A DNA stretch of 64,000 bases from the NCBI GenBank assembly GCA_018806915.1, contig JAGKQI010000038.1, forward strand, positions 62,001-126,000, in the 5' to 3' direction. Positions 9,069 to 19,939 of the stretch are shown here, piece after piece. The number at the start of each line of letters is the position of its first letter. Position 1 is the stretch's first letter. This stretch comes from Phytophthora colocasiae (taxonomy: Eukaryota > Oomycota > Peronosporomycetes > Peronosporales > Peronosporaceae). The position numbers were made by a program, and so were the translations under genes. The notes beneath the pieces were generated by a model, which worked only from the letters and a program-made list of their open reading frames with translations, had not been told where the DNA came from and made no database searches.

Positions 9069-10793
9069 TTAACCTCGTGAAAGTGCATCGCTGCTGTATA
9101 CCGGGCGTCCAACCGGTTGAGAAGCAGTGTGCCGTGAACGTCTGCGTGCTCCACGGTACACCAGCGTCGACCTTCCATAAAGATCAGTGGCCCCACGAGC
9201 ATGAAGACCGCAGAGAACGTGCACGCAACAGCCAAACTTGCCGTACATTCGGCAAGGACAAGTGTGGCGTTCGACGTCGACGTCCCAACCGTCGGCAGGC
9301 ATGTCCAGCCTCTCCATATTGGCTGTGAGGTCACTCAACTGAGCTGAGACGGGAAGGTTCTCGACGGTTCGACTGGTGGTAGTATCGTAGACGCGCGGAG
9401 ACGGAAGGCTAACCACGCGGACGATGTTAGTAGAGTTGGCAACGCTTCCTCCCATTACAAAAGCAATGCTGTTCCGGTTCACGTGCTGCTCAAATAGCAG
9501 GCCATCCCGGTAAAGCGCTTTAGCACGCCGAATCAGTCGGGCATCAGGACATGGAGACTCAGCAAATGGCCTTGACCGGACGCTCTCACTCTCGCAGAGA
9601 GTCATCAGCTGATCGAGCAGTGCTCCCACCTTGAGCTTCCTGCGAAGTGTTACGTCCCGTTTGATGGCTGCATTGTAGGACTCGCACGGATTGTTGGTGG
9701 TGGCGAATCCACTGGGTGTGTGGTAACACTGCCAGCGCCACACCCTATTGTTAAGCCACACCGCCGAGAAATACGACGAAAACCCATCCAGCTGTGGAAC
9801 TTGCGCCCACCGCTTCTGCACAGCATCAAGTTTAGTGTAAAACTCCGCCTCGCTTAGAGTGAAGTGCAGCTCGTGTAGGTCCTTCATAACAGAAGCAGCT
9901 ATGCTTGGGGAGAGCGGCCTTGTTTTCTCGTAGACTTTCTTCGCTACGTGGAAGTAGCACATGAGGAAATACACATGATTGTCTGCACCCAGAACTTGCT
10001 GAACAGCATTCCATTGAGCTACGTCTGCGTCGCCCATAACATAGCGGACACGGAGTGGCTTGCCTGTAACTGCAGCAAAAGCTCTCATCAGCAGCTGCAG
10101 CACCTCTGTGAATTGAGGCTGCTTCTGCTGTGACACAATAAACACCGCGAGCGGATGAAAACGGCGCGCCTGATCGGAGAGACCAACTACAATGACGGGG
10201 TAACCCGCTTGGGTCAACTTGTACGTCGCATCTAGGTGTAGAATAAAGGTAGAAGGGTCACGGTCTGCTTGACGCAGTAACTTTTTCGTGCTCACACCGA
10301 CGACAAACGGATTGCTGTCGGTTCCGTCGCCCACCACGGGCTTGCCCTTATTGTCGTGCCGCCAGCAAAGAGAGAACGGTGCCGCATCATCCTCTGCACC
10401 ATTAAAAATAGTGTCCTGAATCTTGGCGCGAACAACATCTAGCAAGTCGCTCCCTCCCAGCCGAGCTGTAACATGGTAGTGCACTAGCCGTTGCACAGCA
10501 GCCAGACTTGGCATGCTTTGCTCATCGAGGCCGAAGCGTTGGAGAAGGCCGTTCCAAATGCGTTTCGCCTTGAGCCCTTGTGCCGCCCATTCTCGAGCAA
10601 CCACTTTCATTTCCTCCGACAGTGCAGGCTGCCGAGGAGGGGAGCGAGCGACGGCGTCGTGGGCATACGCTTCCTCCACCGTCACTAGCTGCAGTTGACT
10701 GCACGTCATCAGCCGCGCCCGCCTCGGGCACGTCGCCAGCGGGACAGCGCGAGCGCATATCACCGAAACACAGCAAAGCAATTGTACTCGCAT
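9069..10793 (-). CDS. MULE transposase with SWIM zinc finger
   Basis: 574 codons in one frame. The central part has the MULE catalytic signature: LHLDATYKLTQAGYPVIVVG, followed by VRYVMGDADVAQWNAV (the acidic catalytic positions). Near the C-terminus CPCRMYGKFGCCVHVL is a SWIM zinc finger (CxCx6-7CxH) as expected for Mutator-type transposases. The start at 10793 is uncertain: the first about 25 residues are cysteine-rich and atypical, and an N-terminal exon may be missing. It lies wholly inside the inverted ends at 8014 and 11235, so it is the element's own transposase and may be functional. Confidence 0.88.
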   Translation of the reverse strand: MRVQLLCCVSVICARAVPLATCPRRARLMTCSQLQLVTVEEAYAHDAVARSPPRQPALSEEMKVVAREWAAQGLKAKRIWNGLLQRFGLDEQSMPSLAAVQRLVHYHVTARLGGSDLLDVVRAKIQDTIFNGAEDDAAPFSLCWRHDNKGKPVVGDGTDSNPFVVGVSTKKLLRQADRDPSTFILHLDATYKLTQAGYPVIVVGLSDQARRFHPLAVFIVSQQKQPQFTEVLQLLMRAFAAVTGKPLRVRYVMGDADVAQWNAVQQVLGADNHVYFLMCYFHVAKKVYEKTRPLSPSIAASVMKDLHELHFTLSEAEFYTKLDAVQKRWAQVPQLDGFSSYFSAVWLNNRVWRWQCYHTPSGFATTNNPCESYNAAIKRDVTLRRKLKVGALLDQLMTLCESESVRSRPFAESPCPDARLIRRAKALYRDGLLFEQHVNRNSIAFVMGGSVANSTNIVRVVSLPSPRVYDTTTSRTVENLPVSAQLSDLTANMERLDMPADGWDVDVERHTCPCRMYGKFGCCVHVLCGLHARGATDLYGRSTLVYRGARRRSRHTASQPVGRPVYSSDALSRG

Positions 10794-11236
10794 AGTGTGA
10801 GGGGCTGGTAGTAGACAGATATGGCAATGTCTAACGTCGCTTTTGGAATTTTATAGCTCTTGAAATCTTGAAGAAGTATCTTTGCATCGTCTTGCGGCAT
10901 TGCAGATGCCAGCGTCACCCAGGGAAGGCGAGGCATGATCACGGGGGTGGTTTTGTGGTCAGGATGGAAGTTGAGATAGATTTTGAGAATAACCAAGCAA
11001 AAGGCTTTGGGCATGACCCGACACTGTTAGCCAGTTATTATTTGATTGGTGTTGAGCGATGGTGATGCTGTGATATCTGCATTTCTACCGTGCGAGTTCC
11101 TAATGGTTGGTGGTTAGCGATAGTTTGGCGTGCTAACATCATCTCAAACAGTGCCAGTAAAGTAGTTTTGGTGTTTGCCACATAATTCGTGGTGTGAATA
11201 GAGCGTCCTCTGCAAATTAGGCGGGGAAACCTGTAG
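10794..11236. other. Non-coding right part of MULE copy 1
   Basis: No gene is supported. The stretch holds the upstream region of the transposase and the right terminal inverted repeat (about 11205-11235). Confidence 0.6.
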
Positions 11237-11287
11237 TATGCCCCAGCGACCAATTACTATAATATAGTAATTGGTCGCTGGGGCATA
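11237..11287. repeat. Perfect 25-bp inverted repeat with 1-nt spacer
   Basis: Arms 11237-11261 and 11263-11287 are exact reverse complements around the single A at 11262. It starts two bases outside the MULE right end. Confidence 0.92.
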
Positions 11288-11323
11288 GAAACAACCACTA
11301 CATATTATGTAGTGGTTGTTTCT
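11287..11323. repeat. Perfect 18-bp inverted repeat with 1-nt spacer
   Basis: Arms 11287-11304 and 11306-11323 are exact reverse complements around T11305. It abuts the preceding fold-back, sharing one base. Confidence 0.92.
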
Positions 11324-11552
11324 GTGATGTGAGTTGGCGGCAACAACCTCACGAAATTGAACGTAAGCGCAAATCTCCATAATCAACCGGAGTTGTAGCT
11401 TCTTGTTTCGTGTGCACAGTTGTATTGTAAGACTGGTTTTTCCTCGATGTTGCAGTTTACTTTGCAACCTTCAGCTTAGTTCATGCCTTTACTTCGAACG
11501 TACATGTACATGTAGTAAAGAGTTTGCTACTGCATAATCTTGGTATAATGCA

Positions 11553-11809
11553 TGTTGCGGGGGTAGACTTTAGCGCTTGGTAGAAGGACGTTGTAGAGAT
11601 GCTGTAAAAGAAGAAGTAAGATTAATTTGCTTAGAACCGCTGAGGTTCATTAGATTCTAGTATCAAGTAGCCAAAGTTCCTGTGTAGAACTTCAGCTACC
11701 AGTCATTTACTTTACATGTATTACATATTGGAGTCACAAGTACCGTGTACCTTCAGTATGAGATTGTAGAGGGAACGGTGAGGTTGCTCAGACGAGCCTA
11801 ACCCCAACA
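11553..11809 (-). repeat. Copia 3' LTR
   Basis: Begins TGTTGCGGGGG on the plus strand and ends CCCCAACA. It differs from the other LTR at one base near its left end and two bases near 11750. Confidence 0.95.
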
Positions 11810-11928
11810 GCCTCACTGGCTCGTCATCAGGTCTTATTCGCACTGTTTTTGGAAAATTACGGAATCGTAGAGTCGGCCAAGATGTCAAGGACGCGAAATA
11901 GTGCTGTGCAAAATCATCGCAAGCATGC

Positions 11929-14094
11929 GTGTACACTGCCGACATCTCTCATTCTCTGTCTTCTCACGTCCCGCCACATTCAGTCTCCATCAGGTCCGAA
12001 CGCGTGCAAACTGGTCCAGAGCTCAGTAATTACACGCCAGCTTCAGACAGGATGTCGCGGTCGGCCTTGGTGGTGCCTGTGGCGTTTGGAGGCGTCGTTC
12101 AGTCGCTCGAGAAGCAATTGCCGGATTTGCACGACATCGTACGGCCTGCGCAACTTCCATCGACTGCGTTACCATCAGTTATCAGCTCGACTCCGGTGAC
12201 GGTGCCTCGCACGCCTCAGCCTCAGCTAGAACAGCAGATATTGCACCCTAGAAGGAGTCTTCGCCCACGAAGATTAACCAAAATCAATGTGCCAGCATAT
12301 TCAGAACGCCCAAATCGACCTTCAAATCGCAGGAAACCCCGTAAAATCGCGCAAACAGTGCCAACCTGGAAAGTTGCGTATATCAAAGATCGTGTGACTA
12401 CAGCATCAGGGCAGGTTCTCTACAGAGTACTATGGCGAAAGAAGTTTGGTCGGCACCCAAGAACATGGGAGCCACGCGAGATGCTCACGGCTGATGGCTT
12501 CAGTGATGCATTGGCCATTGTGGACGAATGGGTCGGTGCAGGACGGAAGGAGGACTTCTTCCAATTTGTTTCTGAGAAGTACCCATCCGTGGCAGGTGCA
12601 AATCCTTCAGGTACCTGCCTTTTTCTGGCTTTACAGCAGGCGTTAGTACTGGTTGGTGACTCACGAGGCGTAGAAGATGCAGATATTCAAGAATTCATTG
12701 CACGCTCAGCTGAACTCGACCAAGATGTTTCTCGTGGGGTCCCCTGGCGTGTATTTAGGGCGTTTATTGCTCAGGTGCGCTTACGAGGGTCTGAGCTCTC
12801 ACTGGTCGATATTGAGTGCAATAGGCATCGAACTGGCCATCGTGGTGTTGCTGCAATTGAAAGATTGCCTTTTCCATATCAATCATACAGGCTTTGGGGC
12901 AAAGTGATTCATTTCGGTTAAGGTCCATTGTCATGAGGGCTTTGCGTGAGCAAGGTGCCGAGTGGCAACCCCCAAAATTAATGGTCCGTACCGGAGTGAA
13001 TCAATGCCCCCAAGCTAATAGTAGGCAGGAAAAGCAAACAGAACGTACTCAAGAGGACAGCGTCCGGCTTGTTGCAGTCGATGGTTGATTCATGGGAGCC
13101 GCGAAGGTTTCCTTCCGTAGCAACACTTCTTGGTCGCAATGCAGTGAATCATCGCCCTTGCTGACCGGACAGGCGAGACTCGCGAGTCATCTACTCGGCC
13201 ACGTACACTACCTTGAGGTAGGTGCAGCCCGTGTAGGCAATCCCGACGTGGTGTCTGCCGGATCCGTGGGGAGTGTATGATCGGAGTTCCTGTGGGTAGC
13301 GTGACGGGTGATTACTGTTGACGGGCTTGAACCCTGTTGACGGAAGAAACCTCGGCTCAACCACCGAGTTGGGGACGAACTTGACATTGTGTGATGGGAA
13401 TTGGTCCCGTGGGGACGCGAGAAACCCCCAAGATGAAAAACTTTGAGCGTTCCGACGGGATCAAGACGGAAACGGGCCAGCACCCACTACATTCATCACC
13501 AAAGCATACTCGAGTCTGCTGCCGTAGCGGTGGATAACGAGGTGGGCGTGTCATTTATCGCGTGGAACACTCGATTCCGGTTCTTGAAAAAAACTGGCGC
13601 GCGCCGTAAGCATTGCTGTGAAGCTCTTGTGCTTGACGGTCGGCGCTGAGCTGTCGCAGGAGACGTCGGGCGAGGGCTGAGCGTGGCCGTGGCCTGCTCG
13701 CTGCGAAGCTTGAACCGAAATGAACCACGACTGCACGGACAACTCTGCCTGCGAGGACGCGAGGCTGGCCAAAACTCCGGCAGTTGCATCCACTTGAGTC
13801 TTGTCCGAGAAGAGCGGTTGAATCCCGAATTAGAGCCTTCCTTCATCAGGAAAAACCTTTTTCCGCTTGTTCCATTCGCTTCGCTACGCATAGCTCACTG
13901 CACGCGGAAAATACACACTTGAGGAGGGCTTCTATTTGGTTGCTGCCAGTAATTCTATGGCGGTTGGGCATGCATTTGTCCTGCATGTTGCAAGTAGTCA
14001 ATATACCGTGTACGACGACAACATTAGGCGGCCTCTGCGGTCTTACGGCGAATGGATCGACCGATTAATGTTTGCTCGAAGGGTTGCCATTTAG
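11929..14094 (+). pseudogene. Chromodomain plus cysteine-protease-like gene, antisense inside Copia, interrupted
   Basis: The first part (11929-12921) has a basic proline-rich N-terminus, then a chromodomain at about residues 146-200 (VLYRVLWRKKFGRHPRTWEPREML). After it comes a block with PSGTCLFLALQQAL, which looks like the nucleophile motif of an OTU/papain-like cysteine protease. The matching histidine block appears only 1 kb further on, at about 13908-14094, in the frame containing LEEGFYLVAASNSMAVGHAF and TVYDDNIRRPLRSYGEWIDR, ending at TAG 14094. The DNA between is unrelated. I infer one gene split by an insertion. Chromodomains read histone methylation in many retroelements; the protease assignment rests on the Cys/His pattern only. 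It is oriented against gag-pol. Confidence 0.6.
12925..13905. other. About 1 kb insert splitting the chromodomain/protease gene
   Basis: No reading frame convinces me here and I cannot find inverted ends or a duplication. The exact borders are uncertain by some tens of bases (the left border could be as early as 12870). The GC content is higher than in the flanks. Confidence 0.4.
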
Positions 14095-14313
14095 ACTTAA
14101 ATAATAAACTCATACATTTTATACCTCTCATTTCACATATTATTAATTGTTGTATATTTGGTGGCTGTAGTACCAGGGAAACCTCAGTGAGGGTAAAACC
14201 TATTGGATGCAGTGAGTAAACCTACGATAAGGGAAAACCTCACGCTGTCCTGTGACTCATTGGTAATGTGAAGCGGTATATATATGTACGGGATAATTCT
14301 TATATATTCAGTT

Positions 14314-17300
14314 TTATGCTAGTTCAGTTATCGATTGCATTCCTAGTTTTCGTCTTAGGCTACGGAACTGATGTTTGTCAAGTGACTTAGTAAAGATGTC
14401 TGCTACCATTGATTTGGTGTTGCAGTATACGACGCTGAATTCATGTCGCTCTACTTTTTCTTGAACAAAATGGTATCGGATGTCGATGTGTTTCGATCGT
14501 CCGTGTAGTTCCGGGTTGCTAGCAATTTTGATGCAGCTTTGATTGTCCTCCATGATGACAGTTGGTTTACTTGTCGCAAACCCAAGCTCTTTCAGTAACA
14601 GCTTGAGGAAGATTACCTCTTGCATGCAATGGCACAGTGCGATGTACTCAGCCTCTGTTGTCGAGAGCACAACCGTATGGTGCTTCCTCGAAAGCCATGA
14701 AATCGGACTTGCTCCGATCATGGTGACATACCCACCAACTGACCTTCTAGTGTCAGGGCAATTAGCATAGTCGGAGTCTGTGTAGGCCGTGAGATGATCA
14801 GCTAGGTTACTAGCATCAACCGACGTCGATCCACCGAGTAGCAAACCGTGGTTAGTTGTACCAGATAGATATTTAAGACCTCTTACTACAGCTTTCCAGT
14901 GCTCCTTTCCAGGGTTCACTAAGAATTGGCTGACTTCGCGCATGTAGTATGCTAGATCTGGGCGAGTGCCGACCATGAGATACATGAGACTGCCTACTAC
15001 TTCTCTGTATGGGATGCCTTTCATAGCCTCCCTCTCTTCTTGGGTCTGAGGCTCCATGGCTTTTGTAAGCTTGATGCTGCGGTCTGAGGGCGTCGCAATA
15101 GAGTACGAAACAAGATGTTTGAACTTGTCGAGGACATTTGTAGCATACGTTTGCTGGTGAATAAAGATTGTTCGGGCTTTACGGTTCCGTTCAATGGACC
15201 AGCCGAGAATGTCTTCACCTCCCCTAAATCTGTCATTGAAAATCTCTGTTTCAGGGCCGATTTAATGCGGCATACGAGGCTAACAGTGGGTGCTATGATA
15301 AGCAGGTCGTCTACATAGACGGATATGTAGCATACTTGGCCATCAAAGGTTGCCATAAAGACGCAGTTGTCTTTAATCAATTTGTGAAAGCCGAGGCCCT
15401 CAAGGAAGGAGCACAGTGTCTGATACCAAATACGAGGTGCTTGTTTAAGGCCGTAAAGGCTCTTTAGGAGTTTGCAGACAAGGTGCTCTTGGCCAGCAGC
15501 AGCGAAACCTTCGGGCTGGGCCATGTAGATTTCTTCCGAGAGGAAGCCATTTAAGAAGGCTGTCTTCACATCCATCTGATGGACATCGTAGTCTAGTAAT
15601 GCTGCTATGACCGGAGGAGGCGTAGGACCTCCATCCTGATAACAGGAGAGAATATCTCGGTGTAGTCAATGCCATATTGCTGTAGAAAGCCTTTAATAAC
15701 TAGGCGTGCCTTAAACCGGTCGATTTCACCCGAGCCTGTGTAGTTCACAACGAAGACCCACCGGTTTTGGAGAACACGGCGGCCTTTGGGTGGTGGGACT
15801 AGGACCCACGTTTCATTGTTCGTGAGTGACGCAAATTCGGATTCCGCAGCAATTCGCCATTGTCTAGCATAAGACGATTTCATGGCTGCTTTGTAGGACT
15901 TAGGCTTAGGCACATACCGAATAGCAAGCAGACTAAGAGTTTGAGTTGTACGTTCATCGTTTTCTTGAGTATCCTCCTCTGACGTCAGCTCTGTAAGGTT
16001 GACTGCTTCCTCGTATCGAGGACATTTAGCAGGGGACTGTGGAGGTGTTGGAGACGTCTCCGTCACAAAAGAGTAGATGATTTCGCCTAGGTCATTAGCA
16101 TCAGTGGCATTGCTCAGCGGAGTCGGCGTCGCTGCAGGTGTTATAAGGGGTGGGACAGCATGTTCGACCTTCGGGGGACAGCTTGATCCGACCCTAGGGG
16201 ATTGGCTGGTTTGAATATTGGACGTGGGACTATCACCAGACGGAGCAGTATTAACCAGATGAGTAGGTAGCGGCAATGGATCGGGTGTGTCGTCGACATC
16301 CGCAAGAGTTGGAAAGCTGTCTTCCTGAAAGACGACGTCACGGCTGTAAACAATGGCCTTCGTTGAAACGTCCATGAGGCGATACCCCTTTTTGTGACTA
16401 GGAATGCCTAGATATAGACATAGCTTTGCTCGTGCATCTAGCTTATCCCTGTAGATGTCATTGATGTGCGCGTATGCAGCACAACCAAACACCTTCAGGT
16501 ATTGCACACTCGGTTTGCGATTGTGCCATAGCTCATAGGGACTGCAAGTGTAGGTGTTCTCACTCGGTGTCATGTTAAGTAGTGTAGTCACGTGACTGAC
16601 ACATTCTGCCCAGAGCGGTTTGGGTAGTTTGGCATCAAGTAGGAGGGCACGTACACGTTCCATAAGGGTGCGCATGCGCCGCTCAGCGACCCCGTTTTGC
16701 TGTGGTGTGTAAGCGTTCGTAAATTGCGCATGAGTTCCGTATCGTTTAAAGATAATGCGGCCTAACTTCTCGTACTCCTTTGCATTATCAGCTTGAAAGA
16801 CCTGAACATCCAAGTCCGGGGTAGGACCTGGATATTCTAGGGTGTGCACATCAGAGCGGAAGATGTTTAAGGCTTTCATTCGGAAGTCTTCGTAGCAAGA
16901 GTAAAGTTGACTCCGAGTCTTAATAGGGTACGCAAACATGTATCGCGTAAAGTCATCAATGAAGATGACAAAGTAGCGACAACCGCTGAGACTAAAAACG
17001 GGTAATGGTCCACAGATATCAGAATGTACTTTGTGCAACGGCATTGAAGCACGTTCAACACGTCTATTGGAGGGAAATGCAGCGCGGTGTGACTTCGCGT
17101 AAGAACATGCAGAGCAAAAGAAATTGTCTGTAGGAACTCTGGTGTTGGCATCAAGTCCGTGGATGGCTTGGTCCTTAGTGAGCGCCTGTAAGACACGAAT
17201 ATTAGGATGACCGAGTCTTTTGTGCAAGAGCATAATAGCAGTGGACTTACCAGACGTAGCCACGTGGGCTTCTTGCTTCTGGATCGGCGTGGCCGTAAAC

Positions 17301-18979
17301 TGGTATAGCTTCGCAGTGGTTGACTTCTTCGCCTTGAGGTTGAAGCGGTGGTCGGTCTGAACCGTGCACACGGCTCGCTGGAACGTGAAACGGAAGTCGT
17401 GTTCCACAGCGGCAGCAACTGACAGCAGGTTGTAGTGAAGCTGTGGTGCGTAAAGTACGTCACGCAACGTCAGCTGTCGCTGACCTCCCTTAGAATCTGT
17501 CACCTGAAGGACGACATCACCTGTGCCTTCAATGGGTATCTCAGATTTCCCACCGACCGTAATTGTGCCAGTAGCAGGAGTCTTCGAAACGAACCACTCG
17601 GCATGCTGGGTGACGTGGCTAGTGCAGCCCGAGTCGACCGTCCAGCTGGAGTCGAAGGTGGTTGATGCTTGAGCCGTTAGGCTGATAGCGGGCGGAACAG
17701 GCTTCACCACTGTCACGACAGCGATGCGTGCTTCTTCACGGCGGGACTGATCGTATCCACCTTCATCACGACGAGATTGCTGATTTCCCTTGCTATTGTT
17801 GTCGCTGTTGTTGCCACCCCGACCTCCGTTGGTCCGACCTCGACCGCCTGTCTTCCAGGATCCACGTCCACGACCGGAGTTGTTCCCACGTCGTTCGTAG
17901 GGGTGGGACCGGTTAGAGTTCCCACCGCGGAACTCAAAATTCGCAGGCAGGACAGTTCCTGCCTTCACAGTACCATCCCGAAGGTCTTTTTGCAGCCCGC
18001 GACATTGCCGAATATCATGGCGAGGCATCTGGCAGTAGCTGCAGATCTGGCTGTCGACCTCCGTACGTACCGGGGCTGGGGCTGGAGCAATGAGAGCTCG
18101 CTCTCCCTTGGTAGTACGGCTCTCAGGAGAACCCTTCGCCAGAGTGTAACGCGTCTCAGCCTCCATTTTGCGGATCTTGTCCTCGATGCTCGTCTTGAGC
18201 TCGTCATACGGGATATACTTCCGGTTACCTTTCCAAATGCGCAGGTCGTCCTTCCAGGACGCTGGCATAGAGTGGAACAGGTAGACAGACTTTTGTCCGT
18301 CAGTGAGGACCGATTCGGTCGCCTTGGACGCGGCTCGCATCGCGTCTTCGAGGATGAGAAAGAACTCGTTCACGTCGCTCCCTTCCTCGTACTTGGTTTC
18401 CATGAGGAAGTGCAGAATATAGTACGGGTCGCCATGGAACGCGGCACCCTCGTACTTCTTGCAGATGGCTTGGAAGATGTCGTAGGCCGTGGTGAGGTTC
18501 TTGACCAGACGTATGTGCGTGTCATCCATCGTCTTCATCAGGAATGACTTGGTCTGCGCCTCCATGCGGCGGGGGCGGCGGGAAGACAGTGGCACGCGCT
18601 TTTCCTTAGCCCGACGCTGCAACTTGCGCTGCGAAAACGGGCGTACCGGGGAGAGTGGCTTGGGCTTCACACTGGTCTTGGCATCGTCATCACCGCCGGA
18701 CGCGTCTTCGCCAGAGCTTGGCTCGTAGTCGACGGCTTGCGAGTCATAATCGGCTGGCGAGGAGACCGTAGGAACGCCGTCGGCAGAATCGGACATCTCG
18801 CTGTCGGACGAATCTTCGTCATCGTCGTCACTGCTTAACCCGTCGTAGTCCTTCTTCGTGACGAACTCGAGTAGGTGCTTGCCATCAAGTGATGCCGTCA
18901 CTCGGGCCTTCCAGACGTCGTAGTTCCTTGAGCCGGAAAGCCGGGGGAAGTCGTCACTTGAGGCTCGGCTGGGACTCAT
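14314..18979 (-). pseudogene. Copia gag-pol polyprotein with two frame breaks
   Basis: From ATG 18979: an acidic gag; a zinc knuckle CSYCQMPRHDIRQC; the aspartic protease WTVDSGCTSH; integrase with HKRLGHPN...CSACSYAK and the D-D-E core (IDDFTRYM, QADNAKEY, PQQNGVAERRM); reverse transcriptase with YVDDLLII; and RNase H (TEAEYIALCHCMQEV). The first frame stops at 15605 after FSPVIRMEVLRLL. RT continues in a second frame (15575-15021) from MDVKTAFLNG. The rest, from about 15215, is in a third frame ending at 14314. All catalytic residues I looked for are present, so only the two frame changes stand between this copy and an intact polyprotein. This could be real decay or base-calling error. Confidence 0.92.
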
Positions 18980-18983
18980 AACC
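18968..18983 (-). promoter_or_regulatory. Copia primer-binding site overlapping the gag start codon
   Basis: Directly inside the 5' LTR the minus strand reads GGTTATGAGTCCCAG. It resembles the half-tRNA initiator-methionine primer site of Drosophila copia (GGTTATGGGCCCAG). The gag ATG at 18979 lies inside this site. Confidence 0.55.
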
Positions 18984-19240
18984 TGTTGCTGGGGTAGACT
19001 TTAGCGCTTGGTAGAAGGACGTTGTAGAGATGCTGTAAAAGAAGAAGTAAGATTAATTTGCTTAGAACCGCTGAGGTTCATTAGATTCTAGTATCAAGTA
19101 GCCAAAGTTCCTGTGTAGAACTTCAGCTACCAGTCATTTACTTTACATGTATTACATATTGGAGTCACAAGTACCGTGTCCCTTTAGTATGAGATTGTAG
19201 AGGGAACGGTGAGGTTGCTCAGACGAGCCTAACCCCAACA
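18984..19240 (-). repeat. Copia 5' LTR
   Basis: 257 bp, TGTTGCTGGGG to CCCCAACA on the plus strand, followed by ATGCA, the right target duplication. Confidence 0.95.
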
Positions 19241-19939
19241 ATGCAGAACTCTTAGACATGAAAAGTTCTGCAGCAGCTCTCTCTTCGATTGATGAGTCTT
19301 ACCGACTTTTTCTCACAATCTGCATTTATCCACCACAACCAAAACGTTATGATGCAGAATTCACATCAGTGATCAAATCGATTGGATGCCTTGATACCGA
19401 AACTGGTGGAATCTCCTCAACCATTTTCAAATTTGCCGCCAACCGTTCAGGTGGAACTCGTCCCCGTGCTCTTCGACAACTACGCGTAGGACCATGCAGG
19501 AGGCAACCGAGACCTCGTGGAGCTCGTCCAGCAGCAAGAGAATCGGCAACTCCCAGTCATTGGTGGACCTGGAGACGCCGTGGAACGTGGTCGCGTGTGT
19601 GGCATGGAGTGAAGTAGACCTTCACGTCCAAATCCCCGAGCTTCACCACGTCTCCGTCCGTCACAGTCTTCGTCTGAGCTGCTGTACCATTGCCAGGACG
19701 CTCTGTTCACGGGAGACACGTTGTTCATCGCTGGGTGTGGCCGCTTCTTCAGTGGAAACCCGGCCGAGATGCATCATGCACTGAACGAAGTGGTGGCTGA
19801 ACTGCCGAAGGAGACCAAGATCTACTGCGGCCACGAGTACACGGCGAGTAACTTGAAGTTTGCAGCTCACGTGAAGCCTGAGAACGAGATGGTGCAGAAG
19901 AAATTGGTGTGGGCCATCGAGAAGACGAAGGCTGGTGAG

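Larger units (their letters stand above)
8014..11235. mobile_element. Mutator-like element (MULE), copy 1
   Basis: Inverted ends TACAGGTTTCCCCGCTTAAT at 8014 and the complement (one mismatch) ending at 11235 bracket a MULE transposase on the minus strand. No 8-10 bp duplication is visible: the left flank is GACTTCTGG and the right flank GTATGCCCC. The right flank begins directly with two fold-back repeats. The element starts nine bases after the hAT duplication at 7997-8004. Confidence 0.8.
11553..19240 (-). mobile_element. Ty1/Copia LTR retrotransposon
   Basis: Two 257-bp LTRs in direct orientation (11553-11809 and 18984-19240, TG...CA ends) differ at only three positions by eye. They are flanked by a 5-bp duplication ATGCA (11548-11552, 19241-19245). 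The gag-pol gene is on the minus strand, so 18984-19240 is the 5' LTR. About 2.3 kb between pol and the 3' LTR carries a separate gene in the opposite orientation. The LTR similarity indicates a recent insertion, yet pol has two frame changes. Confidence 0.95.

Noticed and set aside
13090..13900. Possible rRNA or tRNA content because of higher GC
   Set aside because: I could not recognise any conserved rRNA block or a tRNA cloverleaf.
19258..19617. 119-codon frame at the glyoxalase pseudogene
   Set aside because: It is in the wrong frame relative to the recognisable enzyme pieces.
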